Below, piece after piece: positions 24,420 through 32,991 of a stretch of DNA of 64,000 bases (the first letter of the stretch is position 1; the number at the start of each line of letters is the position of its first letter). Source of the DNA: Flavobacteriales bacterium (GTDB taxonomy: Bacteria > Bacteroidota > Bacteroidia > CAIKAF01); NCBI GenBank assembly GCA_025451235.1, contig JANWKT010000028.1, positions 124,001 to 188,000 on the forward strand, given 5' to 3'. The translations under genes were made by a program, and so were the position numbers. The notes under the pieces were generated by a model. It did no database searches. It saw nothing but the letters and a program-made list of their open reading frames with translations, and was not told where the DNA came from.

Positions 24420-27400
24420 TGCATACCGAAAAAGAAATATTGGTATCCATCATTATTCCCTGTTATAATCATGGGGCTTATATCCAGGATGCATTAGATA
24501 GTGTTGAAAAGAATAATCCCGATGATTATTATGAGATCATCATCATTAATGATGGAAGTACGGACGATGCTACCATTGCAAAATTAAAGGACCTTGAAAA
24601 ACAAGGTTACCGTGTTATCCACCAATTGAACAAAGGCCTTTCGGCAGCACGGAATCATGGCATAAAAAAAGCCAGTGGAAAATATATTCTACCCCTGGAT
24701 TCTGATAACAAGATCAACCCTGATTATTATCGGAAAGCCATTGAAATATTTGAAAAAAATGCTGAGGTGGGGATCGTATACAGCGATCGATCTGTTTTTG
24801 GAATGCAGGAGGGAACCATTCCAGTAGGTGACTTTGAAGCAAAGCGAATTTTGCCCGGTAACTATATTGATGCCTGTGCGGTGTTCAGAAAATCGGTTTG
24901 GGAGAAAGTAGGTGGATATGATGAAAATATGCCCGGCGGTATTTATGAGGATTGGGAATTTTGGTTAAGTTGCATTGACAACGGTTATTCGTTCAAATAT
25001 ATCAATGCCCCTTTATTTGGCTATAGGGTCTTGGAAGCTTCCCTCGTACAAAAATCACTTGACCCCATTATTCGACGGAAGGTAGTGAATCATATTGTTA
25101 AGAAGCATGCTTCCTTGTATAACCGATATGTGGATGAAATCATCGGGGAATTACATGCCCTGTTAGCTCATTGGGAGCATACCCATATCCAGAAGCAACA
25201 AATATTTGATGGAGAACTGCATGCGCTTAAGGTTGAACTATCCTCCAAAGTACAGGGTTATGAAGACCGTATTGAGACGTTCATTGAACAGAATCATCAA
25301 TTACATGAACAGTTAGAGATCCGACAAAACGATATTCAGAAATTCCAGGAATTGATCGGTTCCCTGCAAGCAGCTCTCCTTCTTAAGGAAGATCATATCG
25401 TAAATATCGAAAAGAAGCTAGGTCAATTAAAAGACGAACTTACCGTACGGGTTCAATATGCAGAAACGCTCAGTGAATTAATTGTTCAGTACGAAAACAG
25501 GATCAAAGGAATTGAAAGTACCCGTACGTGGAGAATCAGACAACAATATTATAAGTTCAAGGGAATATTTAAACCAAAGAAAAAAAGAAGAAGAATCCCT
25601 GGATTGGGATTGATCAAAAAAATATTCTTCTTCACCTTTGGCAAGGGTAAGATCATGACCCGAAGGTTATTCAAGAAAATTTTCAAGCATTTATATTTAT
25701 GGCTGGAAGAGTTTCCGGTTCGCATCATTCCTGTAAAAGACCTGGGTGTACAGTTAAGTGTAAGCAACGATCCTTACCATCAATGGATGATGAGAAATTT
25801 TCCCAGGGAAGCCGAGTTCAGAGAATATAAAAAACAATCAGAATTATTTTTGCATAAGCCCTTGGTGAGTATTATACTGCCTGTGTATAATCCCCCTGAA
25901 GATCTTTTTAAACAAACCCTTAATTCCGTCCTAGGTCAAATATATGAGCATTGGGAACTTTGTATTGCAGACGACGCTTCTACCAACAAGAATATCCATA
26001 AGATCCTGGAGGAATATGCCAAAAAGGATTTCCGGATCAAGATCATGTACAGGAATGAAAACGGACATATTTCAAAAGCCAGTAATTCGGCGCTGGAATT
26101 AGCCACAGGAGAATTTTCCCTGTTGTTGGATCATGATGACTTGCTTACCTCTGATTGTTTACACCATGTGGTACAAAAGATCAATGAAAAACCAAGCACC
26201 GATCTCATCTATTCAGATGAAGATAAAATTGATGAAGCAGGAACCCATTCTGTTCCGCATTTCAAACCACAATGGTGCCCGGATCATTTCAGTTCAAGGA
26301 ATTACCTGGGCCATGTAGTAGTATGCCGAACCTCTTTGCTCAAAGAAATCGGCGGGTTTCGTATTGGTTTCGAAGGAAGCCAGGATTATGATCTGTTGTT
26401 GAGGGTTACAGAAAAAACCGATCAAATTGAGCATATCCCAAGAATACTATACCATTGGAGGATCCATAAAGCTTCGGCTGCCCAAAGTGAAGAAGCCAAA
26501 CCTTACGCTTATATAGCGGCACAAAAAGCGTTAACCGAAAGTTTCGAGAGGAAAGGCGAACCTGCAGATGTTTCATTCCTTAACGGTTTTAGGGGATATT
26601 CGATCAGATATAAAATCAAAAAAGAAGGAAAGATCTCTATTATCATTCCTACCAAAAATAATGCAACCGTGATCAAAGTTTGTATTGATTCTATTTTTGA
26701 AAGATCCAGCTATAAAAATTTTGAGATCATTGTTATTTCCAACAACAGTGATGAGGAAGCATTGACCATGCTTTTAAACAAATACCAATCAGATCATCCT
26801 GATCAGTTCAGGTGGTTTGAACATAATATTCCGTTCAACTTTAGCAAGCTCATGAATTTTGGAAGAGCCAAAGCTAATGGAGAATATTTATTGTTATTGA
26901 ATAATGATACGGAGGTAATTACTGAGGATTGGATGGAGGCCATGCTTGAACAGGCACAGCGTGCTTCAACCGGTGTTGTGGGTGCAAAGCTATTGTATCC
27001 TGACAATACCATCCAGCATGCCGGTGTTATTATAGGACTTGGTGGAATTGCAGGGCATACATTCGTAGGTATGCACAAAGATGAAGCAGGATACTTTAAT
27101 TATATTCAATCCATTAACAATTATAGTGCCGTAACCGCTGCATGTTGTATGGTAAGAACAGCCAACTATGACCTGGTAAATGGATTCAATGAAGAGTTTG
27201 AAGTAGAATACAACGATGTCGACTTTTGCCTGAAATTGATGGACAAAGGAAAATACAATATCTATCTTCCCCATGTGGAATTATATCATTATGAATCATT
27301 GACCAGGGGCCATCCCCATATGAACAAGGAATCGTACGAAAGACATTTGAAGGAGCTTAACCTGTTTAAAAAAAACTGGCAAACCTATATTGACGATGAT

Positions 27401-27457
27401 CCTTGCTATAATATTCACTTAACAAGAGGTGCACATGATTTTAGAATTGCTTTATAA
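24419..27457 (+). CDS. Three-domain GT2 glycosyltransferase with coiled coil
   Basis: The 1012-residue cytoplasmic enzyme contains three family 2 glycosyltransferase modules. Module 1 (about 8-230) opens with V-S-I-I-I-P-C-Y-N and has D-S-D near 93 and E-D-W-E-F-W. A predicted coiled coil spans about 240-370 and is followed by a basic linker (K-P-K-K-K-R-R-R, about 385-393). Module 2 (about 480-700) has V-S-I-I-L-P-V-Y-N and L-D-H-D-D near 569. Module 3 (about 735-1000) has I-S-I-I-I-P-T-K-N-N, L-L-N-N-D-T-E near 826 and E-Y-N-D-V-D-F-C. Modules 2 and 3 together resemble the tandem O-antigen-type transferases. Sugars transferred cannot be inferred. It overlaps the ATPase gene by one base. Confidence 0.9.
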   Translation: MHTEKEILVSIIIPCYNHGAYIQDALDSVEKNNPDDYYEIIIINDGSTDDATIAKLKDLEKQGYRVIHQLNKGLSAARNHGIKKASGKYILPLDSDNKINPDYYRKAIEIFEKNAEVGIVYSDRSVFGMQEGTIPVGDFEAKRILPGNYIDACAVFRKSVWEKVGGYDENMPGGIYEDWEFWLSCIDNGYSFKYINAPLFGYRVLEASLVQKSLDPIIRRKVVNHIVKKHASLYNRYVDEIIGELHALLAHWEHTHIQKQQIFDGELHALKVELSSKVQGYEDRIETFIEQNHQLHEQLEIRQNDIQKFQELIGSLQAALLLKEDHIVNIEKKLGQLKDELTVRVQYAETLSELIVQYENRIKGIESTRTWRIRQQYYKFKGIFKPKKKRRRIPGLGLIKKIFFFTFGKGKIMTRRLFKKIFKHLYLWLEEFPVRIIPVKDLGVQLSVSNDPYHQWMMRNFPREAEFREYKKQSELFLHKPLVSIILPVYNPPEDLFKQTLNSVLGQIYEHWELCIADDASTNKNIHKILEEYAKKDFRIKIMYRNENGHISKASNSALELATGEFSLLLDHDDLLTSDCLHHVVQKINEKPSTDLIYSDEDKIDEAGTHSVPHFKPQWCPDHFSSRNYLGHVVVCRTSLLKEIGGFRIGFEGSQDYDLLLRVTEKTDQIEHIPRILYHWRIHKASAAQSEEAKPYAYIAAQKALTESFERKGEPADVSFLNGFRGYSIRYKIKKEGKISIIIPTKNNATVIKVCIDSIFERSSYKNFEIIVISNNSDEEALTMLLNKYQSDHPDQFRWFEHNIPFNFSKLMNFGRAKANGEYLLLLNNDTEVITEDWMEAMLEQAQRASTGVVGAKLLYPDNTIQHAGVIIGLGGIAGHTFVGMHKDEAGYFNYIQSINNYSAVTAACCMVRTANYDLVNGFNEEFEVEYNDVDFCLKLMDKGKYNIYLPHVELYHYESLTRGHPHMNKESYERHLKELNLFKKNWQTYIDDDPCYNIHLTRGAHDFRIAL

Positions 27458-27466
27458 AAGTTCAGG

Positions 27467-28243
27467 ATGGATATATTAGATCAATATTTCAAAACGGCTC
27501 CCACCTACCAACAAATGGTAGACCTTTTCAAAGGAGAATGGTCATCGAAATTACCTCACGTTGGGCATGCTGATTTGATTTCAGGTAATGCCGAGTTATT
27601 TAACGACAACAGAATTAAATTGCTGAATGAGTATTTTCCTTTAGAAAATAAAAATATTCTTGAGCTGGGTCCATTGGAAGCGGGCCATACCTATATGATG
27701 CATCAACTGGGTGCAGCGTCCATTCTGGCCGTCGAATCCAATGCCAGGTCCTACCTGAAATGCTTGATCGTAAAAGAACTTTATAAGCTTAACAAAGCAC
27801 ATTTTATTCTGGGTGATGCACTTGAATATATGAAAGAGGGCCCTCAGCATTTTGATCTATGTGTTGCCAGCGGGATTTTATATCATTCCGTTACTCCCCA
27901 TTTATTCATAGAAGCTTGCACCAAAACAAGTAGTCACGTATTTATGTGGACCCATTACTATGATCCGGAAACCATGTCTGCCTATCCTACGTTGGAGGGA
28001 AAGTTTGTACCTGGACCACAGATCCCATATAAAGAACTTGAATTGAACACGTGGAAGTTTAACTACCTGGCTTCTTTAGACTGGCCAGGATTTTGTGGAG
28101 GACCTGAACCTCATAGTTTATGGATCAGCAAAGAAGATATTTTTGAAATTTTCAACATGAATGGGTTTGCGAATATCCATACATTTTTTGAAGACCCTAC
28201 GCATCCCTTGGGTCCCAATATTTGCTTCATGGCCGGGAAATGA
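27467..28243 (+). CDS. SAM-dependent methyltransferase in glycan operon
   Basis: The 258-residue protein has a class I Rossmann methyltransferase core: motif I as I-L-E-L-G-P-L-E-A-G-H at about residues 62-72, the acidic second strand end A-V-E-S-N, then L-G-D-A-L-E-Y and D-L-C-V-A-S-G-I-L-Y-H. The D-L-x-V-A-S-G-x-L-Y-H motif is seen in methyltransferases linked to glycosyltransferase operons. Substrate is probably a sugar or glycan terminus, an inference from its place 9 bases after the three-domain glycosyltransferase. Its stop codon abuts the stop codon of the converging gene with no spacer. Confidence 0.85.
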   Translation: MDILDQYFKTAPTYQQMVDLFKGEWSSKLPHVGHADLISGNAELFNDNRIKLLNEYFPLENKNILELGPLEAGHTYMMHQLGAASILAVESNARSYLKCLIVKELYKLNKAHFILGDALEYMKEGPQHFDLCVASGILYHSVTPHLFIEACTKTSSHVFMWTHYYDPETMSAYPTLEGKFVPGPQIPYKELELNTWKFNYLASLDWPGFCGGPEPHSLWISKEDIFEIFNMNGFANIHTFFEDPTHPLGPNICFMAGK

Positions 28244-29464
28244 TCAACCGGTTTTTCTCCTCTTTATTTTTTCCGCTATCACAAGTATGAATGAGGTGGC
28301 AACCACATAAAATACCGGGATAAAAGCCATATAATGCCTTAATGCATGCCAATTCACCCCACCTACATATTTATTGAGTATATAGCCACTAATCAAGAAC
28401 ACCATTAATAAAAATCCGCAAAAAAACAGCCAGCGCATGTTGTTATATATATGACGGATAAAAACCAGAGATACGGCCAGATTGAAAAGGACGAGCCATA
28501 TATAATAGCTTTTTAGCATTATTCCTGGCTTCAAAAAAGTGAAAGCCAAAGTATCCATCAAAAAGAGATCAATAAAATACCGATAGTTGAAAACACCCGC
28601 AGGCATCAATATATTAAGAAGCATATAGAAAAAATCTGATCCGCTTTTCAGTGGAATGCTGGCGTGCTTCCAGAAGGCATAAAGCAGACCAAATAGAAGC
28701 GTGATCGTCATAGAAACAAGGATGTTCTTAAGACTTATCCGTTTGATGATCTTAACTGTGAATATCAGAAAAATAAAAGGAGCAATTAAAATATTCGCGT
28801 AGGAGGATAATAAACAGAGAAAGAAGAAAACAAGGGAGATATAAAAATTCAGGCCAAAGGATTTTTTAAAGGATCTTAAAAGGAACAAGGCAAACAAGTT
28901 AACCAACAAAGGAGAAATCATATTATTTCCTAGTCCATATCTTTGATGGGTAGCTACCAGCAAGCCAAAAACAATACAGCCAAGAACATATTGAATGGGA
29001 ATTCTGTATCCTAACTGGGCGATCTGCTTAAACAAAGGAATTAAAACAAATAATCCAGCCACATATAACCCAAATGAAAACAGCCTTAACCACTTTAATC
29101 GAGCAAACACATCCACATGGAACAGCGAAAGAATTTTGTTAGGTACGCTCAGCACTAAATAGTATACAGGGGGATGATGCGCTTCGTAACAAAATGCGGT
29201 CATGCCAAAGTTCTGGAGGTCCACCCTGCTAATGTCTGATATCCTGTTTGGTTCTTGCTGCGCATGCAATATAATTTCGGCCGAAATCATATCTGTGATC
29301 TTTGGGATCTTCCCTTCCGATAATTTGATCACATAATCCATATGTGCAAATTCATCAATGGGGCTCCATTTATTCTGTTGTTGAATGAATATTACATTTT
29401 TCACGATCAGGAATGCGATCATGAGATAGAGAAATATTTTGGAATAAAATGCAAGTTTATCCAT
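28244..29464 (-). CDS. Polytopic membrane protein, GT-C/DUF2142-like
   Basis: The 406-residue protein has about ten hydrophobic helices. Its first periplasmic loop carries D-E-F-A-H-M-D-Y (about 37-44) and a later E-A-H-H-P-P-V-Y-Y (about 93-101), a pattern seen in GT-C fold proteins such as DUF2142 and GT39 family members, where the acidic pair binds the polyprenyl-phosphate sugar donor. A mannosyl- or arabinosyl-type transferase acting outside the inner membrane is plausible. It is the third gene of an operon behind MBOAT and the AlgX-like protein (start codon overlaps the previous stop at 29464). Substrate unknown. Confidence 0.7.
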   Translation of the reverse strand: MDKLAFYSKIFLYLMIAFLIVKNVIFIQQQNKWSPIDEFAHMDYVIKLSEGKIPKITDMISAEIILHAQQEPNRISDISRVDLQNFGMTAFCYEAHHPPVYYLVLSVPNKILSLFHVDVFARLKWLRLFSFGLYVAGLFVLIPLFKQIAQLGYRIPIQYVLGCIVFGLLVATHQRYGLGNNMISPLLVNLFALFLLRSFKKSFGLNFYISLVFFFLCLLSSYANILIAPFIFLIFTVKIIKRISLKNILVSMTITLLFGLLYAFWKHASIPLKSGSDFFYMLLNILMPAGVFNYRYFIDLFLMDTLAFTFLKPGIMLKSYYIWLVLFNLAVSLVFIRHIYNNMRWLFFCGFLLMVFLISGYILNKYVGGVNWHALRHYMAFIPVFYVVATSFILVIAEKIKRRKTG

Positions 29465-31212
29465 TACTGTGGATTCATTGAATTTTTTATTTCTTCCGGA
29501 TTATCATCCAGCAATTTATATATCCGGCCTTCGATCATCTCAAAAAGCACGATATTCGGCCGCTCGGTATCTATTACCTCCTTCGTAATATCGGTTGACC
29601 AAACATATACACACCTTCTGAAGCTTTCGGAAAAGTAGGGCTGAAGCAGGCCAAAGAAAGAATCACGGTAAACTACGATCTTCGGCAGAGAATCATTCTT
29701 CACTTCCGTAGTAACGGTTGGCATAAGGATATATTGAGATATATAAATCCTGGAATCAACAATTTTATGATCGCTGGTAGTGTCCTTTTGAATTGGCATC
29801 CATTCAAAATTTTGCAAAATCCTTTCCAGCCCTAAATGTTTCGCAAGATCAGGATCTCCAATATTTATCTTGCAGTTCTTATAATCTTCCATATTGGGCA
29901 CAGGAAGGTTGGGAAAACTCCTCCTCATGGTATCCAGAATGATTTGTGTGGCCCTGAATCCTGCCTGTGTGTTCCAATGTGTATCATTCGGGTAATACAA
30001 TTCAGTTCCAGGTTTGTCCCTCAGCAATACAGGTACAACATCCACAATATGCACATAACTGTTCTTTTTCAAATAATCTCTCAGCTGCTCAATTCTGGAA
30101 GTTTTATGTTTCATTTTGATAAACCATGGAAGATTCTCGGGATAGATATTCGATTTGTTAGGAACAATCGTTAAATAAAACTGAATGCCACGGTTTTTAT
30201 TCCAGGTATGTAATTCCTCCAGATTATATTTGATTCTCTTTAATTCTTCCTCGGTAAATAAATTAATATTTTGGTAGTCTCCCCAATTGCTATGGTTAAC
30301 AAAGTACAGCCACTTATGTTTTCCTATGGCTACCAAGTCGGGTTTGGAGGAGGTTCGAAATATCTTATACTTATAATAACTGTTTAAGAAAATAAGGTCC
30401 TCCCGGAAGCCAAAACTTTGGTTAAAATATTTTGAATATTGTTTTGTATACCCTATCACATTTTCGATATTGAAGGTAGGTGCTTCCGCCGATTCTTCAT
30501 ATTTGTTTTTCTTTTTCTTAGCTGCCGGGAAAAAGGTGGACTTGATGAATGGCAGGAACACAACTAATACAAATAAAAACGTGAGTACCTTTTCATTGGT
30601 AATTTGAGTAAATTGAAGTGATGCAAGTCTTTTGTTCAGAAAATAAAATATGAAAAACCCTAACAGTAAGGAAAAGAAAAATGACCTGCCATCCAGAAAG
30701 TCTCTTTTACTTAATTGCTGCATGTACTTGCTCAGATAAAAATCTGTTTCCAAAATAGGATCCGGCCCGGTGGTTTCAAAAGTAACGGCATCTTCCTTCA
30801 GGGTATAATCCTTAATATGTTTTACCGGAAAGAAATGCTTATAAATACTATCCGGGCTGAAACTGACAGAATAGTTGATCCCTACAAGTTTGATTTCATG
30901 TATTTCCCATTTCCCGCGACTCGTTCCTGCATCTATTCTCAACTTGCCAGGATTGATCAGCTTGGGAAGATTGAATTGGACCTTTTGCTTGGTTACCTCC
31001 ACCCCAAAGGATTTGGAAAGCCTTTGTTCCGGATTATAAATAGTATCCTCCTGAATAAAAATATCTATGTCTGAGGGATGATCGGTGGTTAGCACCAACT
31101 CAACCTTCACATTCTTATTTACCAGATCGGTCCTTAGCAACGAATGATAAATAATCCAGCACAGTGCAAAGCTGATCAAAAAGGCAATTGATATCCTGGT
31201 AAATTTATTCAT
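29464..31212 (-). CDS. AlgX/AlgJ-like SGNH O-acetyltransferase partner
   Basis: The 582-residue protein has an N-terminal TM helix (about 8-26), a beta-rich periplasmic insert, two further helices near 177-195 and 207-225, and then an AlgX/AlgJ-type SGNH domain. The domain shows the entry segment F-N-Q-S-F-G-F-R-E-D-L-I-F, the Asp-His pair in Y-P-N-D-T-H-W-N, and V-V-Y-R-D-S-F carrying the catalytic Ser. In alginate systems such proteins take acyl groups from the MBOAT partner and place them on the polymer in the periplasm. The next upstream gene, two bases away, is exactly such an MBOAT. The beta insert between helices is unlike Pseudomonas AlgJ. Confidence 0.87.
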   Translation of the reverse strand: MNKFTRISIAFLISFALCWIIYHSLLRTDLVNKNVKVELVLTTDHPSDIDIFIQEDTIYNPEQRLSKSFGVEVTKQKVQFNLPKLINPGKLRIDAGTSRGKWEIHEIKLVGINYSVSFSPDSIYKHFFPVKHIKDYTLKEDAVTFETTGPDPILETDFYLSKYMQQLSKRDFLDGRSFFFSLLLGFFIFYFLNKRLASLQFTQITNEKVLTFLFVLVVFLPFIKSTFFPAAKKKKNKYEESAEAPTFNIENVIGYTKQYSKYFNQSFGFREDLIFLNSYYKYKIFRTSSKPDLVAIGKHKWLYFVNHSNWGDYQNINLFTEEELKRIKYNLEELHTWNKNRGIQFYLTIVPNKSNIYPENLPWFIKMKHKTSRIEQLRDYLKKNSYVHIVDVVPVLLRDKPGTELYYPNDTHWNTQAGFRATQIILDTMRRSFPNLPVPNMEDYKNCKINIGDPDLAKHLGLERILQNFEWMPIQKDTTSDHKIVDSRIYISQYILMPTVTTEVKNDSLPKIVVYRDSFFGLLQPYFSESFRRCVYVWSTDITKEVIDTERPNIVLFEMIEGRIYKLLDDNPEEIKNSMNPQ

Positions 31213-31214
31213 GT

Positions 31215-32624
31215 TTAAAATCTAAAATAAATAAATGGATTATAACTTCCGTTGGCTACTTCACCAGCACTAATCACAAGCAACAACAATAAAATTATAT
31301 TGGTAACAATATTCCTCGTCCTGTTGGCAGGGATTTTTTTATAGATATATTCCACCACCGGTGTACAAAGTACAATGGCTAATAGCAATATAAAAAACCA
31401 TTCTACCGTCATGTATAGGAATCCGCGGCTGTAAATATTGATATGGTTAAAATCAAATAATTTCGAGAAAAATAGGCCCGCTTGCGAAAGGTCTTTCATC
31501 GAAAACAACACAATGCTGGATGAAAAGACAAGAAATACATAAATGCTTGTAAAGGGGCGTGGTATATGCTTTAACAACTTACTTACCCCGAGCCGTTCTA
31601 TCGTGAGGAAAAAACCATGTATCACACCGAACATAATAAAGGTCCAGTTAGCTCCGTGCCATAGTCCGTTCAACAAAAACACGATCCATAGATTGATATA
31701 CATCCTGAAGGCTCCTTTTTGATTACCTCCGAGGGGGATATACAAATAATCCCTGAACCAGGTGGAAAGAGAAATATGCCAGCGGGTCCAAAACTCTTTC
31801 ATCGACCTGGAGATGTATGGATAGTTAAAATTCTCCTTGAAATTAAATCCAAACATTTTGGCCAGTCCAATAGCCATATCAGAATAGCCTGAAAAATCAA
31901 AATACATTTGAAGACCACCTGCCACCAAGGCCAGCCAGTTGAACAATCCATTGTATTCCTCCACCGGCATTTCGTACACATAGGCGGGGATCCGGCCCAG
32001 CATGTTGGCGATCAATACTTTTTTTGCCAATCCAACAATAAACCTCTTAGCTCCTTCTGCAAACAGTTGATAATTTTCCTGGCGATTATCAATTTCTTGA
32101 TAGATATCTTTGTACCGGATAATAGGGCCAGCAATAAGCTGTGGAAAAAAAGTAATATACAATGCCAGTTTAAATGGGTTTCTTTGGGCTTCGAATTTTT
32201 CCCGGTAAAGATCAATGATATAGCTCATCCCATGAAAGGTAAAAAACGAAATACCGAGTGGAAGAATGATTTTCTCCCAGAACATGGGGGAAAACCCAAG
32301 TACTTTTGCAGTGAAGTTATAGTTATCAGCGAAGAAGTTGGCATATTTATAGTAAAGCAGTAACCCTATATTAAATGCACATGCGGCTATGAGCCACCAT
32401 TTTTTCCTGTCCTTGGAATCTGAATTCCCAATCAATAACCCAAAAACATAATTGGCAACAATCGACAGCAGCACAATCACCAAAAACTCGCCTTCACCCC
32501 ATCCATAAAAAATCAGACTAAAAAAGAGGAGCACATAGTTTCGATAGGGCTTTTGCACCAGGTAATAAAAAAATAAAACCAGGGGTAAAAACCAGAAGAG
32601 AAATATGGGGGAACTAAATACCAA
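31215..32624 (-). CDS. MBOAT-family O-acyltransferase (AlgI-like)
   Basis: AlgI-type MBOAT proteins pass acyl groups across the inner membrane to a periplasmic O-acetyltransferase. The 469-residue protein has many transmembrane helices. Its N-terminal F-W-F-L-P-L-V-L and central D-F-S-G-Y-S-D-M-A-I-G are family marks, and N-G-L-W-H-G-A-N-W holds the catalytic His at residue 323. The start is a TTG at 32624; the residues after it align with the usual MBOAT start and no nearby ATG is in frame. It heads a three-gene operon with the AlgX-like and GT-C-like proteins. A second MBOAT begins at the left end of the window. Confidence 0.93.
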   Translation of the reverse strand: MVFSSPIFLFWFLPLVLFFYYLVQKPYRNYVLLFFSLIFYGWGEGEFLVIVLLSIVANYVFGLLIGNSDSKDRKKWWLIAACAFNIGLLLYYKYANFFADNYNFTAKVLGFSPMFWEKIILPLGISFFTFHGMSYIIDLYREKFEAQRNPFKLALYITFFPQLIAGPIIRYKDIYQEIDNRQENYQLFAEGAKRFIVGLAKKVLIANMLGRIPAYVYEMPVEEYNGLFNWLALVAGGLQMYFDFSGYSDMAIGLAKMFGFNFKENFNYPYISRSMKEFWTRWHISLSTWFRDYLYIPLGGNQKGAFRMYINLWIVFLLNGLWHGANWTFIMFGVIHGFFLTIERLGVSKLLKHIPRPFTSIYVFLVFSSSIVLFSMKDLSQAGLFFSKLFDFNHINIYSRGFLYMTVEWFFILLLAIVLCTPVVEYIYKKIPANRTRNIVTNIILLLLLVISAGEVANGSYNPFIYFRF

Positions 32625-32991
32625 TTCTGTACAGGATGAGTTAGGACTGTAAAAATAGGATAATGTGTGAAAATGAGTAAAGAAAGACCCAATTTAGCCA
32701 ATAGTCTGGTCCCATGCTCCCCGGCAACAGGGGTGGAAACGAAATCCTTTCAATAGAACCAAGATCTCCGCCTTTGGCGGATGCAAGAAGCAAGAACCAA
32801 GACCCTTCTACATACTTTCTTGCTTCTGGGCTCTTGCTTCTTGGTTCCATTAAAAGATTGGCCTTGTCTATCGCCGGTTGCGCATGGCCAATTGGAAAAG
32901 GGAGTCACCCCTTATCCCTTTCAAATTTTTAACAATAGGGCGTTTTATAGAACCGAAATATCAGTAATTTAGCCTACTGAAAATTGCCAAG
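32625..32991. other. Gap between divergent MBOAT and tolC genes
   Basis: No gene is seen in these 367 bases. Contents: on the minus strand a copy of the AAAGGATWYCGYTYCYAYCC element at 32750-32730; the heptad array at 32759-32848; and a 7-bp hairpin AAAGGGA (32897-32903) with TCCCTTT (32915-32921) followed by CAAATTTTT. Upstream promoters for MBOAT and tolC must lie here, but no perfect TAnnTTTG was found; TAATTTAG at 32966-32973 is one base off. Confidence 0.55.
32759..32848. repeat. Heptad-phased GCAAGAA array with inserted palindrome
   Basis: The left arm reads CCAAGAT (32759-32765), a 17-nt interruption, then GCAAGAA (32783-32789), GCAAGAA (32790-32796) and CCAAGAC (32797-32803). Removing the 17 nt leaves exact 7-nt phase. 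The interruption is the palindrome TCCGCC-TTT-GGCGGA at 32767-32781, with AT on both sides. The right arm at 32817-32848 holds the complementary words TTCTTGC, TTCTGGG, CTCTTGC and TTCTTGG in phase. Confidence 0.75.

Noticed and set aside
32513-32701. A 62-codon minus-strand frame starting with ATG near the MBOAT start
   Set aside because: It overlaps the MBOAT start in another frame and does not match MBOAT sequence; the TTG at 32624 gives the proper N terminus, so this is a shadow.
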